In this document: in pieces, positions 53,396 through 63,914 of the stretch
Layout: each line of letters begins with the position of its first letter
Numbering within the stretch: position 1 is the stretch's first letter
NCBI GenBank assembly: GCA_947502355.1
Contig: CANMZP010000024.1
Location: 1-64,000 of the forward strand
Source of the DNA: an uncultured Thalassotalea sp.
GTDB lineage: Bacteria; Pseudomonadota; Gammaproteobacteria; Enterobacterales; Alteromonadaceae
DNA length: 64,000 bases
Direction: 5' to 3'
Notes under the pieces: model-generated
Told to the model about the DNA's origin: nothing
Seen by the model: the letters and a program-made list of their open reading frames with translations, nothing else
Databases searched by the model: none
Translations under genes and position numbers: made by a program

Positions 53396-53475
53396 GCACA
53401 ATATCTTGGGGTTGTTTGTAAGTACAATCACAAGATAATGAGGTTTGCGTTGTAATGCAACCCCAAGATATGGGC
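53396..53475 (-). promoter_or_regulatory. Three NrdR-like boxes over the nrdA promoter
   Basis: Three related 16-bp sites occur: 53396-53411 (GCACAATATCTTGGGG), 53427-53442 (TCACAAGATAATGAGG) and 53460-53475 (ACCCCAAGATATGGGC). Their midpoints are 31 and 33 bp apart, about three helical turns. The outer two form a 14-bp perfect inverted repeat (53401-53414 with 53458-53471). NrdR is the known repressor of nrd genes and binds paired 16-bp boxes of the type ACACWATATATWGTGT. Confidence 0.65.
53432..53460 (-). promoter_or_regulatory. Sigma-70 promoter of nrdA
   Basis: On the minus strand TTGCAT (complement of 53455-53460) and TATCTT (complement of 53432-53437) are separated by exactly 17 bp. 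The -10 lies inside the middle NrdR-like box and the -35 touches the upper box, so repressor binding would block the polymerase. The predicted transcript start is near 53425, leaving a leader of about 185 nt. Confidence 0.55.
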
Positions 53476-53849
53476 ATTTTGATAGCCAATAATTAGTTAC
53501 TTTAATTTGGTTAGTGACGACTAACTTAGTAGCCAATTAATATTGGCGGCAAGGTAAAAATCAAGAAAAATTTATTTAAAAAAAATTTTATTCAAAAATT
53601 TTACATTTTATTGGGTTTGCGTTTGGTTAAAAAACTAGCAAAAACATAAAAGTCATTGCTAATCAATGCTTTGGGTGTGTTGCACGATCTTTGTGCAGTT
53701 GTTTGAGGTTTCCATTCGATGGCGGCGTCTAATTGATGTTTTGTGCAATTTAAGGCTGGCGAGGGGATGGTGGGTAGGGGATGTTACGTACAACATTTTT
53801 TACACGTACTGAACTTTATAGATGAAGTTAGTTGCTTTGCTTTTTAAAC
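53476..53849. other. AT-rich intergenic stretch, no gene seen
   Basis: This is the part of the nrdA-ubiG gap beyond the promoter. It contains long A/T runs (53560-53610) and a GC-richer patch (53690-53790) but no recognisable gene, repeat or RNA. Confidence 0.35.
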
Positions 53850-53875
53850 AAAAAATCCCGCATGAAGGCGGGATT
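53850..53875 (-). terminator. Terminator of ubiG
   Basis: AATCCCGC (53854-53861) and GCGGGATT (53868-53875) pair perfectly with a short loop, followed on the minus strand by TTTTTTG. Confidence 0.85.
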
Positions 53876-53923
53876 GACTGCTTTAATCGATTTAGTTGCT
53901 CAGGCTTTCTCTGACAAAGGGCA

Positions 53924-54640
53924 TTAAGCTTCTACTGTTTTGCGCATCGCCAAAATGTAGTTAACATCTAAACCATCGCCTAGCTTATGATTGTCGGTTA
54001 GTGGGTTGTAGTGAATGCCTGTGGCATCAAAACAACGTAAGCCTGCATCTTCTGCCCACTGAATAAGTTGAGACGGTCGAATAAATTTGTCCCAGTCATG
54101 GGTACCTTCTGGCACGAGCTTAAGAAATCTCTCTGCCGCCAGAATGGCTAATAAATATGATTTGCTGGTTTTATTTAATGTCGAGAAGAAGACATAACCG
54201 CCAGGTTTCACTAGTTGACTGCAGGCACGAATAATGGACGCAGGATCAGGCACGTGCTCTAACATCTCCATGCAAGTGACCACATCAAATTGGCCGGCAC
54301 ATTGCTCTGCTTTATGTTCGGCAGGGATCTTTTCATAATCCACCTTAATACCGGACTCCAAAGCATGCAATTTGGCAACATTTAGTGGTTCTTCTCCCAT
54401 ATCAATGCCCGTTACATTGGCGCCAAGGCGTGCCATGCTTTCCGCGAGTATGCCGCCGCCACAGCCGACATCTATGGTGTTAAGGTCAAATAACTCGCCG
54501 ACATGCGATGAAATAAAATTAAGACGAAGCGGGTTAATTTGATGCAATGGTTTAAAATCGCCATGTAAATCCCACCACTGGCTTGCGACTTTTTCAAATT
54601 TGGCAATTTCATCGGGGTTTACATTAAGTTGTTCTGTCAT
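53924..54640 (-). CDS. ubiG: Ubiquinone biosynthesis O-methyltransferase UbiG
   Basis: A 238-residue class I SAM methyltransferase for both O-methylations of ubiquinone. [33 protein letters not shown] is the UbiG signature. [31 protein letters not shown] is the SAM loop, and [16 protein letters not shown] follows. It is divergent from gyrA, the gene order shared by E. coli and Shewanella. Confidence 0.98.
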   Translation of the reverse strand: MTEQLNVNPDEIAKFEKVASQWWDLHGDFKPLHQINPLRLNFISSHVGELFDLNTIDVGCGGGILAESMARLGANVTGIDMGEEPLNVAKLHALESGIKVDYEKIPAEHKAEQCAGQFDVVTCMEMLEHVPDPASIIRACSQLVKPGGYVFFSTLNKTSKSYLLAILAAERFLKLVPEGTHDWDKFIRPSQLIQWAEDAGLRCFDATGIHYNPLTDNHKLGDGLDVNYILAMRKTVEA

Positions 54641-55065
54641 GATTGTAATACTTTATGTTAAGACTGCAGCGATTCTAGCAAAAACCTTAATTAAAAGACA
54701 AAGCCTTATTAAAGATTTTAAAACCGTGTATGAGCCATCGAGAAACAACGTGGCTATTTTCCTTGTTTTGTTATTAAGCCGCAAAATAAATCACCACTAT
54801 ATGCTGTGTTTTTAACCGCTTTATTGCCTAGCATGCGGTGTTCGTCAAAAATGCTTCAAAAGGTGGGGTGTTCGGGCGAAAAAACTATACACATCTGCTC
54901 AGCGTCATGTTACATTTTACCATTAGATTTTATAAGGGCGCTCCTTAATGGGTTTTGTGTCCTTGGTAAAGCAATCGCAGTGTAAATTAGATGACGTGTT
55001 CATTCATTGCTATTGATAATAATAATTTTCGCAATTTTGCTGACATTTAGGGAAAGCATCGTTTT
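54641..55065. promoter_or_regulatory. Divergent ubiG-gyrA promoter region
   Basis: A 425-bp gap between divergent essential genes that must hold both promoters. Several AT-rich -10-like sequences are present (for example TTGATAATAATAATTT around 55013-55029), but I could not choose one with confidence. No gene or repeat is seen. Confidence 0.4.
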
Positions 55066-57768
55066 ATGACCGATCTGGCTAAAGAAATCGTTCCGGTAAA
55101 TATTGAAGATGAATTAAAGAATTCTTACCTTGATTACGCGATGAGTGTAATTGTTGGGCGTGCATTGCCTGACGTTCGAGATGGTTTGAAACCTGTTCAT
55201 CGTCGTGTACTTTATGCAATGCATGATTTAGGAAACGACTGGAATAAGGGCTACAAGAAGTCGGCCCGTGTTGTTGGTGACGTAATCGGTAAATATCACC
55301 CTCATGGTGATACTGCTGTATACGACACCATTGTTCGTATGGCCCAGCCATTCTCACTACGTTACATGCTGGTTGATGGCCAGGGTAACTTTGGTTCTGT
55401 CGATGGCGACTCCGCTGCTGCAATGCGTTATACCGAAATTCGCATGCAGAAAATCTCGCATTCAATCCTTGCCGACTTAGACAAAGAAACCGTAGACTTC
55501 GTACCTAACTACGATGGTCAGGAATTTATGCCATCGGTTATGCCTACACGAGTACCTAACTTATTAGTTAATGGTTCATCGGGTATTGCCGTAGGTATGG
55601 CAACCAATATCCCACCTCATAACTTAACGGAAGTTATCAATGGTTGTATCGCATTAATCGATAACCAAGACATTACCATTGAAGAATTATTCGAGTTTAT
55701 CCCAGGCCCTGATTTCCCAACTGCGGGTATCATCAGTGGTGTTGCAGGTATTCAAGAAGCTTACCGAACAGGTCGTGGCAAATTAAACATTCGTGCTCGT
55801 GCTGAAATTGAAGTCAATGAGTCGACGGGTAAAGAAACCATTGTCGTTCACGAATTACCTTACCAAGTGAACAAAGCCCGCCTAATTGAAAAAATGGCCG
55901 AGCTGGTAAAAGAAAAACGTCTTGAAGGCATTTCAGCCTTGCGCGATGAGTCTGATAAAGACGGTATGCGCATGGTTATTGAAGTCAAACGTGGTGAAGT
56001 GGGTGAAGTTATTTTAAATAACTTATACAAGCTCACACAAATGCAAGTGTCTTTTGGTATTAATATGGTTGCCATCGATAACGGCCAACCGCGTTTATTT
56101 AATCTAAAACAAATGCTTGAAGCGTTTGTTCTTCACCGTCGTGAAGTGGTTACTCGCCGTACCATGTTTGAATTGCGTAAGGCTCGTGAGCGTGCGCACA
56201 TCTTGGAAGGTCTAGCGGTCGCGTTATCAAATATCGACCCAATTATCGAATGCATCAAGAGCTCGCCAACGGCGGCTGAAGCAAAAGAAAAACTGACCTC
56301 TCAAGGTTGGGCTTTAGGTAACGTTTCTGACATGTTAGAGCGTGCCGGTGTTGATGCCGCGCGTCCAGAATGGTTAGAACCAGAGTTTGGCATTCGTGAC
56401 GGTAAATACTACCTAACGATGCAGCAAGCTCAAGCGATTCTAGACTTACGTCTACAAAAGCTTACTGGTTTAGAACATGAAAAGATTCTAAACGAGTACA
56501 AAGAGTTATTAGACTTAATTGCTGAGTTAATGCATATTCTTGCAAGCCCTGAGCGTTTAATGGAAGTGATTCGTGAAGAGTTAGAAACCATTCGTGAAGA
56601 CTTTGGTGACGAGCGTCGTACAGAAATTTCTTTAGCTTCTCATGATTTAGCCCTAGAAGACTTAATCACTGAAGAAGACGTAGTGGTTACGCTATCGCAT
56701 GAAGGTTACGTTAAGTACCAACCGCTATCAGAATACGAAGCGCAACGTCGAGGTGGTAAAGGTAAAGCCGCAACGAAGATGAAAGAAGAAGATTTCATTG
56801 AACGTTTATTGGTTGCCAATACCCATGACACCATCCTTTGTTTCTCAGACCGTGGTCGCATGTACTGGCTGAAAGTATTCCAGTTGCCGCTGGCAACACG
56901 TACCGCTCGCGGTCGCCCAATTGTTAACATTTTGCCGCTTGAGTCAGATGAGCGCATTACGGCTATCTTACCGGTTCGTGAATACGCAGAAGACAAATTT
57001 ATCCTGATGGCAACGGCCTCAGGTACGATTAAGAAAACGCCATTAACAGCATACTCTCGTCCACGTGCTAACGGTATTATTGCCCTTAACTTACGTGACG
57101 AAGATACGTTAATTGGTGTGGATATTACCGATGGTACCAACGACATCATGTTATTCTCTGATGAGGGTAAAGTGGTTCGTTTCAACGAATTAGCTAAAGA
57201 TAACGAAACAGGTGAAGTGAAAATTGATCCTGAAACGGGCGAGCCAGTACAAGCACTTCGTGCAATTGGCCGTACCGGTACTGGTGTTCGTGGCATTAAG
57301 CTTGAAGGTGATCAAAAAGTTGTATCACTTATTGTGCCTCGTAACGACGGTGCGGTATTAACGGTAACTGAAAATGGTTACGGTAAGCGTACGGCATTAG
57401 AAGAATACCCAGCTAAATCTCGTGCAACCAAAGGGGTTGTATCAATTAAAGTGAGTGAGCGTAACGGTAAAGTCGTTGGTGCGGTTCAGGTAGAAGACAA
57501 TGATGAAATCATGTTGATCACCGATAACGGAACGCTGGTTCGTACTCGCGTAAACGAGGTGGGTATTATCGGCCGTAATACGCAAGGTGTTCGCTTGATC
57601 AGAACAGCAGAAGATGAACACGTTGTTGGTTTACAGCGTATTGATGAAATTGAAGAGATTGAAGAGGTTGTTGATGCCGAGGCAGGTGAAGAATCCACTG
57701 TCGAAGCTCAGCCGAATCAAGTTGAAGGCGATACACCTGAGAGTGAAGCGCCCGATACGCAAGAGTAA
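55066..57768 (+). CDS. gyrA: DNA gyrase subunit A
   Basis: A 900-residue GyrA that cuts and rejoins DNA during supercoiling. The catalytic Tyr is in [10 protein letters not shown] (about residue 122). The quinolone region reads GDTAVYDTI with Thr83 and Asp87. The C-terminal beta-pinwheel begins with the GyrA box QRRGGKG (about residue 562), and an acidic tail ([16 protein letters not shown]) closes the protein. Length and order match gammaproteobacterial GyrA. GGGAAAG precedes the ATG. A strong terminator follows. Confidence 0.98.
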   Translation: MTDLAKEIVPVNIEDELKNSYLDYAMSVIVGRALPDVRDGLKPVHRRVLYAMHDLGNDWNKGYKKSARVVGDVIGKYHPHGDTAVYDTIVRMAQPFSLRYMLVDGQGNFGSVDGDSAAAMRYTEIRMQKISHSILADLDKETVDFVPNYDGQEFMPSVMPTRVPNLLVNGSSGIAVGMATNIPPHNLTEVINGCIALIDNQDITIEELFEFIPGPDFPTAGIISGVAGIQEAYRTGRGKLNIRARAEIEVNESTGKETIVVHELPYQVNKARLIEKMAELVKEKRLEGISALRDESDKDGMRMVIEVKRGEVGEVILNNLYKLTQMQVSFGINMVAIDNGQPRLFNLKQMLEAFVLHRREVVTRRTMFELRKARERAHILEGLAVALSNIDPIIECIKSSPTAAEAKEKLTSQGWALGNVSDMLERAGVDAARPEWLEPEFGIRDGKYYLTMQQAQAILDLRLQKLTGLEHEKILNEYKELLDLIAELMHILASPERLMEVIREELETIREDFGDERRTEISLASHDLALEDLITEEDVVVTLSHEGYVKYQPLSEYEAQRRGGKGKAATKMKEEDFIERLLVANTHDTILCFSDRGRMYWLKVFQLPLATRTARGRPIVNILPLESDERITAILPVREYAEDKFILMATASGTIKKTPLTAYSRPRANGIIALNLRDEDTLIGVDITDGTNDIMLFSDEGKVVRFNELAKDNETGEVKIDPETGEPVQALRAIGRTGTGVRGIKLEGDQKVVSLIVPRNDGAVLTVTENGYGKRTALEEYPAKSRATKGVVSIKVSERNGKVVGAVQVEDNDEIMLITDNGTLVRTRVNEVGIIGRNTQGVRLIRTAEDEHVVGLQRIDEIEEIEEVVDAEAGEESTVEAQPNQVEGDTPESEAPDTQE

Positions 57769-57789
57769 TCATTAAAAAGTAATCAATAA

Positions 57790-57818
57790 AATGAGCGGTA
57801 TATCCGCTCATTTTTTTT
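57790..57818 (+). terminator. Rho-independent terminator of gyrA
   Basis: AATGAGCGG (57790-57798) and CCGCTCATT (57804-57812) form a 9-bp stem followed by eight T in all. Confidence 0.92.
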
Positions 57819-57920
57819 ATACATGGATGTATTTATATTGTGGTGACAAGGATGTCATGGAACAATGCTTATACATGGATGTATTTATATTGTGGTGGCA
57901 AGGATGTCATGGAACAATGT
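57817..57920. repeat. 52-bp tandem duplication
   Basis: Two head-to-tail copies (57817-57868 and 57869-57920) differ at one internal base (GTGACA versus GTGGCA) and the last base. Each begins TTATACATGGATGTATTTAT and contains TACAT/ATGTA and GACA/TGTC mini-hairpins. A related TACATGGATGATGTAC sequence follows the htpG terminator. Confidence 0.9.
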
Positions 57921-57993
57921 TTGATATATAGTGTGCCACATACCATTAATGTGAATATGTGGCGAAAATTCGATTTTTCCAGGGATTTAAATC

Positions 57994-59079
57994 ATGAGTG
58001 ACGTTTATAATTTTTGTGCCGGTCCGGCTATGTTGCCAAAAGCGGTTATGCAACAGGCACAAGAGGAGTTTGTAAATTGGAATAACACCGGTTGTTCGGT
58101 AATGGAGATAAGCCATCGCAGTGGTGAGTTTATGCAATTAGCCAAGCAGGCTGAACTGGACTTACGTGAGCTGTTAGCCATTCCTGAAAATTATAAAGTG
58201 TTATTTTGTCATGGCGGTGGCCGTGGTCAGTTTTCTGCGGTGCCATTAAACCTCTTAGGTGACGGAAAAACCGCTGATTACGTGGTGACAGGCTCATGGT
58301 CAAAAAGCGCTATTGTTGAGGCGAAAAAATTTGGTCAGGTCAATGTGATTGAAGCCGTTGTTGAACAAGATGGTAAAAAACAGGTGATAGACAGCAAAGA
58401 CTGGCCATTAAACCCCGATGCCGCTTATGTGCATTATTGCCCGAATGAAACCGTTGATGGCATCGAAATCTTTGACACTCCAGAAACCAATGGTGTTCCG
58501 TTAGTCGCTGATATGTCGTCAACCATTCTTTCACGTGAAATCGACATTTCAAAATTTGGGGTGATTTATGCCGGTGCGCAAAAGAACATTGGTCCATCGG
58601 GTTTAAGCATTGTCATCGTCCGTGAAGATTTAATGGGCAATGCCCAAACGGCAACCCCGGTTATTTTTGATTATCAGGTAACCAGCGATAACGATTCCAT
58701 GTTTAATACGCCGCCAACCTATGCTTGGTATTTGGCAAGCTTGGTATTTAAATGGCTCAAAAATTTGGGTGGCTTAGCAAGTATGACTGAGCTAAATCAG
58801 GATAAAGCGCAATACTTGTACCAATATATTGATACCAGTGGTTTTTACCATAACAGCATTGCCGACAAAAACCGCAGTATCATGAACGTACCATTTTACT
58901 TAAAAGATGAAGCTCTAAACGATGCTTTTCTAGCCCAAGCAAAAGAAGCGGGTTTGCTCGCCCTTAAAGGTCACCGTATGGTTGGCGGCATGCGAGCTAG
59001 CATTTATAATGCCATGCCAAAAGAGGGTGTTATCGCCTTAGTCGATTTTATGAAGAATTTTGCCGAGCAAAACAGCTAA
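57994..59079 (+). CDS. serC: 3-phosphoserine / phosphohydroxythreonine aminotransferase
   Basis: A 361-residue class V aminotransferase for serine and pyridoxal-phosphate synthesis. It starts [38 protein letters not shown] and [18 protein letters not shown] are family blocks. The PLP lysine is in [18 protein letters not shown] (about residue 197). [16 protein letters not shown] ends the substrate region. AGGGA precedes the ATG. It heads the serC-aroA-cmk run. Confidence 0.98.
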   Translation: MSDVYNFCAGPAMLPKAVMQQAQEEFVNWNNTGCSVMEISHRSGEFMQLAKQAELDLRELLAIPENYKVLFCHGGGRGQFSAVPLNLLGDGKTADYVVTGSWSKSAIVEAKKFGQVNVIEAVVEQDGKKQVIDSKDWPLNPDAAYVHYCPNETVDGIEIFDTPETNGVPLVADMSSTILSREIDISKFGVIYAGAQKNIGPSGLSIVIVREDLMGNAQTATPVIFDYQVTSDNDSMFNTPPTYAWYLASLVFKWLKNLGGLASMTELNQDKAQYLYQYIDTSGFYHNSIADKNRSIMNVPFYLKDEALNDAFLAQAKEAGLLALKGHRMVGGMRASIYNAMPKEGVIALVDFMKNFAEQNS

Positions 59080-59132
59080 ACCTTATTTTACCTATACATT
59101 ACGCAGAACACAGCAGTACAAGGAACCAAATC

Positions 59133-60458
59133 ATGTCTAATCAAACTACGTTGACGTTCAAAGCCGCACCAAGTGAGGCTATTAACGGCGATATTACCAT
59201 CCCGGGCGACAAATCCATTTCACATCGATCAATTATGTTTGGCTCAATGGCCGACGGTGTTACCAACATCAGTGGCTTTTTACCGGGTGAAGATTGTTTA
59301 GCAACCATGAAAGCGTTTAAAGCAATGGGCGTGAAGATTGATGGCCCAGATGAGAACAATAATGTGACGGTATATGGTAAAGGTATTGATGGCTTACAAG
59401 CGCCAACACAAGCATTAAATGTTGGCAACTCAGGCACGTCCATTCGTTTGTTATCTGGTATCCTTGCCGGTCAGTCTTTTGCGAGTGAAATGGCAGGGGA
59501 CAGCTCGTTAAATAAGCGCCCTATGATGCGTGTTGTTAACCCATTAAAGCAAATGGGCGCAAACATCAGTGCGAGCGATGATGGTACGCCGCCAATTAAA
59601 GTAACCGGTGGTGGTCAGCTAACGGCTATTGATTACCCGTTACCGATGGCGAGTGCGCAAGTAAAGTCTTGTGTGTTATTAGCAGGCCTTTATGCAAAAG
59701 GCACCACGACCGTAACAGAGCCGGGCATTACGCGAGATCATACTGAGCGGATGTTGCAAGCATTTGGCTACCCGGTAACCGTTGAAGGTAATAAAGTCAG
59801 TGTTACTGGAGGGGGCCGCTTAACAGCGTGTGACATTAACGTACCGGGTGATATTTCTTCTGCTACGTTTTTTATTATTGCAGGCTTAATTGCAAAACAA
59901 GGTTCAATCACGCTACGTAACGTGGGCATGAACCCAACGCGTGTCGGAGTTTTAAACATTGTTAAAGCCATGGGCGCTAACATTGAAATCATTAATGAGC
60001 GCAAAGCTGGGGCTGAACCGGTTGCCGATTTAATCGTTCATGCCTCAAAACTTAATGGCATTGATATTGCTGAGTCAGATGTGCCGCTAGCAATCGATGA
60101 ATTTCCAGCTATATTTATTGCCGCAGCAACCGCAAACGGCATTACCCGTTTACGCAATGCTGAAGAGCTACGAGTTAAAGAAAGTGACCGCATTCAGGCC
60201 ATGGCTGATGGTCTGGAAATTTTAGGCGTAGACTGCACCGTGGTTAGCGACGGTATCGATATTGTCGGTGGCGAAATTGGCAGTGGTACGGTTCATTCAC
60301 AAGATGATCATCGAATTGCGATGGCTTTTGCTATTAGTTCACTGCGATCTAATGGTACAATTACGATTCAAGAATGTGACAATGTAGCCACCTCATTCCC
60401 AAGCTTTGTTGCGTTGGCGAATGAAGTGGGTATGAATATAACTTTGGAAACGAATTAA
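59133..60458 (+). CDS. aroA: 3-phosphoshikimate 1-carboxyvinyltransferase (EPSP synthase)
   Basis: A 441-residue enzyme of the shikimate pathway. Motifs are [45 protein letters not shown], and [17 protein letters not shown]. It is class I by its GNSGT, RPM and related motifs, the glyphosate-sensitive type, which is a family expectation. Its stop overlaps the cmk start by one base (TAATG), indicating coupling. It starts 53 bp after serC. Confidence 0.98.
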   Translation: MSNQTTLTFKAAPSEAINGDITIPGDKSISHRSIMFGSMADGVTNISGFLPGEDCLATMKAFKAMGVKIDGPDENNNVTVYGKGIDGLQAPTQALNVGNSGTSIRLLSGILAGQSFASEMAGDSSLNKRPMMRVVNPLKQMGANISASDDGTPPIKVTGGGQLTAIDYPLPMASAQVKSCVLLAGLYAKGTTTVTEPGITRDHTERMLQAFGYPVTVEGNKVSVTGGGRLTACDINVPGDISSATFFIIAGLIAKQGSITLRNVGMNPTRVGVLNIVKAMGANIEIINERKAGAEPVADLIVHASKLNGIDIAESDVPLAIDEFPAIFIAAATANGITRLRNAEELRVKESDRIQAMADGLEILGVDCTVVSDGIDIVGGEIGSGTVHSQDDHRIAMAFAISSLRSNGTITIQECDNVATSFPSFVALANEVGMNITLETN

Positions 60459-61138
60459 TGAACGAAAAAATTCCTTTAATCACGGTAGATGGCCCTAGCG
60501 GCGCTGGTAAAGGGACTGTAGCACAAATTGTTGCAGAGCAATTAGGATGGAATTTTCTGGATAGTGGTGCAATCTACCGTGTGTTAGCGGTGGCGACAAT
60601 TCACCATGGCATTAGTCCTGAAGAAGAAGAAAACATCATTCCTTTGGCATCTCACCTAGATGTCGAATTTAAAATTGTTGATAAAGGCGAGCCACGCATT
60701 ATTTTAGAAGGTGAAGACGTAACCGGTAATATCCGTGAGGAAGAAATCGGTTTGTTGGCATCTAAAGTGGCGGCTTACCCGAGAGTACGTGAAGCGTTAC
60801 TGCGTCGCCAAAGAGCCTTTAAAGAAGCACCTGGGTTGTTAGCCGATGGTCGTGATATGGGCACCGTGGTCTTCCCGGATGCACCTGTTAAGATTTTCTT
60901 GACTGCAACGGCAGAAGAGAGAGCCCAAAGACGCATGATTCAGTTGCAACAAAAGGGGATTGATGTTAAAATCGAGCGCCTTTTGACCGACATACGTCGG
61001 CGGGACGAGCAAGACCAGAATAGATCTGTGGCTCCGCTTGTACCAGCAGAGGATGCGTTACTCATTGATTCTACTGAATTAACCATTGAGCAGGTAGTTG
61101 AGAAAGTTCTCAATTACGCCAATGAAAAGCTCTCATAA
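60458..61138 (+). CDS. cmk: Cytidylate kinase
   Basis: A 226-residue CMP/dCMP kinase. The P-loop is [18 protein letters not shown], and [32 protein letters not shown] and [14 protein letters not shown] follow, the last supplying the LID arginines. The start is translationally coupled to aroA. It precedes rpsA as in E. coli. Confidence 0.98.
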   Translation: MNEKIPLITVDGPSGAGKGTVAQIVAEQLGWNFLDSGAIYRVLAVATIHHGISPEEEENIIPLASHLDVEFKIVDKGEPRIILEGEDVTGNIREEEIGLLASKVAAYPRVREALLRRQRAFKEAPGLLADGRDMGTVVFPDAPVKIFLTATAEERAQRRMIQLQQKGIDVKIERLLTDIRRRDEQDQNRSVAPLVPAEDALLIDSTELTIEQVVEKVLNYANEKLS

Positions 61139-61285
61139 TTGACTTGTTTTTACTCGTTAATTAAGCGCTGTTTAACGTAAATTTAACTAATTTTTATGCT
61201 TACTGCACGGATGCACGAAGCTAATTTAACTACCCCATGAAACAAGAACGTTGAATGGATTAATAACTGAGTTTATATACAAGTT

Positions 61286-62947
61286 ATGATGGAAAATTTT
61301 GCACAACTTTTTGAAGAAAGTTTAAAAGAAATCGAAACACGCCCTGGTTCAATCATCAAAGGTACTGTTGTTGCTGTAACTAAAGACAACGTAATCGTAG
61401 ATGCTGGCCTTAAATCTGAGTCTGTTATCTCAATCGACCAATTTAAAAACACTGCTGGTGAAGTAGAAGTTGAAGTTGGTGATGCAATTGACGTAGCACT
61501 AGACGCAACTGATGATGGTTTCGGTGAAACTATTCTTTCTCGTGAAAAAGCCAAACGCTTCGAAGCATGGCAATTTCTTGAAAAAGCTTACGAAGAAAAA
61601 GAAACTGTTATCGGTGTTATCAACGGTAAAGTTAAAGGCGGCTTCACAGTTGAAGTTAGCAACATTCGTGCGTTCTTACCTGGTTCATTAGTAGATGTAC
61701 GTCCAGTACGTGACACTGCTCACCTTGAAGGTAAAGACCTAGAATTTAAAGTTATCAAGCTTGACCAAAAACGTAATAACGTTGTTGTATCTCGTCGTGC
61801 TGTTATCGAATCAGAAAGCAGTGTTGAACGTGATCAATTACTTGAGTCTTTACAAGAAGGCCAAGAAGTTAAAGGTATCGTTAAGAACCTTACTGACTAC
61901 GGTGCGTTCGTTGATCTTGGCGGCATCGATGGTCTACTACACATTACTGATATGGCTTGGAAACGCGTTAAGCACCCAAGTGAAATCGTTAACGTTGGTG
62001 ACGAAATCCCAGTTAAAGTACTTAAGTTCGACCGTGAGCGCACTCGTGTATCTCTAGGTATGAAGCAGTTAGGCGAAGATCCATGGGCAGCTATTGCTAA
62101 CCGTTACCCAGAAGGTTCTAAACTTACTGGTCGCGTAACTAACTTAACTGACTACGGTTGTTTCGTTGAAATCCAAGAAGGCGTTGAAGGTTTAGTTCAC
62201 GTTTCTGAAATGGATTGGACTAACAAAAACATCCACCCATCTAAAGTTGTTAACTTAGGTGATGAAGTTGAAGTTATGGTTCTAGAAATCGACGAAGAAC
62301 GTCGTCGTATCTCTCTAGGTCTTAAGCAATGTATCCAAAACCCTTGGGAAGCATTCGCTCAAAACTTCAATAAAGGCGATAAAGTTTCTGGTAAGATCAA
62401 GTCAATCACTGACTTTGGTATCTTCATCGGTCTTGAAGGCGGTATTGACGGTCTTGTTCACTTATCTGACATTTCTTGGAATGGCGGTGAAGAAGTTGTT
62501 CGTGAATACAAGAAAGGCGATGAAATCTCAGCTGTTGTATTACAAGTTGATCCAGAGCGCGAGCGTATCTCTTTAGGCGTTAAGCAAACTGAAGACGATC
62601 CGTTCAACATGTACCTATCTGACAACAAGAAAGGTGCTATCGTTACTGGTACTGTAACTGAAGTTGACGCTAAAGGCGCTAAAGTTGAATTAGCTGAAGG
62701 CGTTGAAGGTTACATCCGTGTTGCTGATATCTCTACAGACCGTATTGAAGATGCTTCTACAGAACTTAAAGCTGGCGAAAGCGTTGAAGCTAAGTATGTT
62801 GGTGTTGATCGTAAGAACCGCACTATCAGCTTATCAATCAAAGCGAAAGACCAAGCTGAAGAACGTTCTGCTATGGAAAACTTAAACAAAGCTGAAGACA
62901 CTGGCCTAAGCGCTATGGCTGAAGCTTTCAAAAACGCTAAAAACTAA
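61286..62947 (+). CDS. rpsA: 30S ribosomal protein S1
   Basis: A 553-residue S1 with six S1 RNA-binding repeats, for example [59 protein letters not shown] and [20 protein letters not shown]. It binds mRNA on the 30S subunit. The N-terminus [20 protein letters not shown] matches E. coli. There is no Shine-Dalgarno before the double ATG, as expected for a gene whose translation is autogenously controlled by S1 itself. Codon use is strongly biased towards a few preferred codons, as in highly expressed genes. Confidence 0.98.
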   Translation: MMENFAQLFEESLKEIETRPGSIIKGTVVAVTKDNVIVDAGLKSESVISIDQFKNTAGEVEVEVGDAIDVALDATDDGFGETILSREKAKRFEAWQFLEKAYEEKETVIGVINGKVKGGFTVEVSNIRAFLPGSLVDVRPVRDTAHLEGKDLEFKVIKLDQKRNNVVVSRRAVIESESSVERDQLLESLQEGQEVKGIVKNLTDYGAFVDLGGIDGLLHITDMAWKRVKHPSEIVNVGDEIPVKVLKFDRERTRVSLGMKQLGEDPWAAIANRYPEGSKLTGRVTNLTDYGCFVEIQEGVEGLVHVSEMDWTNKNIHPSKVVNLGDEVEVMVLEIDEERRRISLGLKQCIQNPWEAFAQNFNKGDKVSGKIKSITDFGIFIGLEGGIDGLVHLSDISWNGGEEVVREYKKGDEISAVVLQVDPERERISLGVKQTEDDPFNMYLSDNKKGAIVTGTVTEVDAKGAKVELAEGVEGYIRVADISTDRIEDASTELKAGESVEAKYVGVDRKNRTISLSIKAKDQAEERSAMENLNKAEDTGLSAMAEAFKNAKN

Positions 62948-62996
62948 TTTACCTCACTCATTGAGTGAATAAATTAAACGTTTTATCGTTTTAATT

Positions 62997-63024
62997 AAAA
63001 GCCGCTATTTATAGCGGCTTTTTT
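62997..63024 (+). terminator. Rho-independent terminator of rpsA
   Basis: AAAAGCCGCTAT and ATAGCGGCTTTT pair perfectly around a TT turn and run into T. A smaller hairpin (TCACTCA/TGAGTGA) lies closer to the stop codon. Confidence 0.9.
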
Positions 63025-63215
63025 GTATCTGAACCTTTTGTTTTTATGCCTGTTTAAAATGAATAGCAAACAGCACGAAAGTTGCCAGTCTATTTACACA
63101 AAATAACAGAGATGTTTATTTTCATATTTTCTATCAAAATTATAGAGTTACGGCTTTACTATATAACAAAGCATAGTCTACACTTTAGCAAGAAGCAGGA
63201 TACAATGGAGGTCCA

Positions 63216-63500
63216 ATGACCAAATCTGAACTTATTGAGAAGTTAATCACCAAATTAGATCATATTGCTGCCAAAGATGTTGAGGTAGCAGTTAAAGAAA
63301 TTCTAGAAATGATGTCAAATACATTAGAGCAAGGCGATCGTATTGAAATTCGAGGCTTTGGTAGTTTTTCTCTTCATTACCGTGCGCCAAGAGTGGGACG
63401 AAATCCTAAAACCGGTGAATCGGTTGATTTGTCGGGTAAATACGTACCTCACTTTAAACCGGGTAAAGAATTGCGTGAGCGGGTAAACCAGACCGTTTAA
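63216..63500 (+). CDS. ihfB: Integration host factor subunit beta
   Basis: A 94-residue DNA-bending protein of the HU/IHF family. It starts [63 protein letters not shown] contains the beta-arm with the RNP intercalating proline. It ends [20 protein letters not shown] lies seven bases before the ATG. It follows rpsA, the conserved order. Confidence 0.98.
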   Translation: MTKSELIEKLITKLDHIAAKDVEVAVKEILEMMSNTLEQGDRIEIRGFGSFSLHYRAPRVGRNPKTGESVDLSGKYVPHFKPGKELRERVNQTV

Positions 63501-63540
63501 TGCTGTAACGATCTGGGTAACCTGCACAAAGCTTTATTAT

Positions 63541-63576
63541 AAAAGCGCTTATATTTTGTATAAGCGCTTTTATTTT
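63541..63576 (+). terminator. Rho-independent terminator of ihfB
   Basis: AAAAGCGCTTATA (63541-63553) and TATAAGCGCTTTT (63559-63571) form a perfect 13-bp stem followed by ATTTT. Confidence 0.88.
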
Positions 63577-63629
63577 ACCTTCACGACGCTGCAACATATT
63601 ACTCGTAGCTGTATTTTTAAGGAAATATT

Positions 63630-63914
63630 ATGAAAGGTCATTTGTACAAATTTACCATTGAACACATAGAAGACGTTAAGGGAAACGCGGTTGAATCGTT
63701 GCCATTGCTATTTGAAGCAAGAAACCATGATGACATATTCAAAATTATCGAAGTTATGCAAAGCAAAATGGTGTTGGATGAAACGGATGCGACTGCTTTT
63801 GCTGTCGGCATTAAATTATTTGGCGAGGTCATGCTCAAAAATCGTAAAAATGAATTGTTTAAAGAATTTCGTCCTCACTTTAATGAGTTCATGAAAGCCT
63901 TGAAGGCAACATAA
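63630..63914 (+). CDS. Small DUF3861-type protein
   Basis: A 94-residue soluble protein. It starts MKGHLYKFTIEHIEDVKGNAV and includes LLFEARNHDDIFKIIEVMQSKMVLDETDATAFAVGIKLFGEVMLKNR, which I associate with the DUF3861 family. The assignment is from memory and only moderately sure. Function is unknown. AAGGAAA precedes the ATG. The usual neighbours of ihfB (lapA, lapB) are not in this position. The last 86 bases of the window hold no further gene. Confidence 0.65.
   Translation: MKGHLYKFTIEHIEDVKGNAVESLPLLFEARNHDDIFKIIEVMQSKMVLDETDATAFAVGIKLFGEVMLKNRKNELFKEFRPHFNEFMKALKAT

Noticed and set aside
53401-53471. The 14-bp inverted repeat upstream of nrdA as a transposon end pair.
   Set aside because: The arms coincide with NrdR-like boxes over a promoter, and no transposase or target duplication is near.
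53342-53536. Minus-strand frame of 64 codons upstream of nrdA.
   Set aside because: It lies across the NrdR-like boxes and promoter, has no ribosome site and has odd composition.
55010-55032. TTGATAATAATAATTTTCG before gyrA as a Fur box.
   Set aside because: Only one half resembles a Fur box and the palindrome is missing. Simple AT-rich promoter DNA is more likely.
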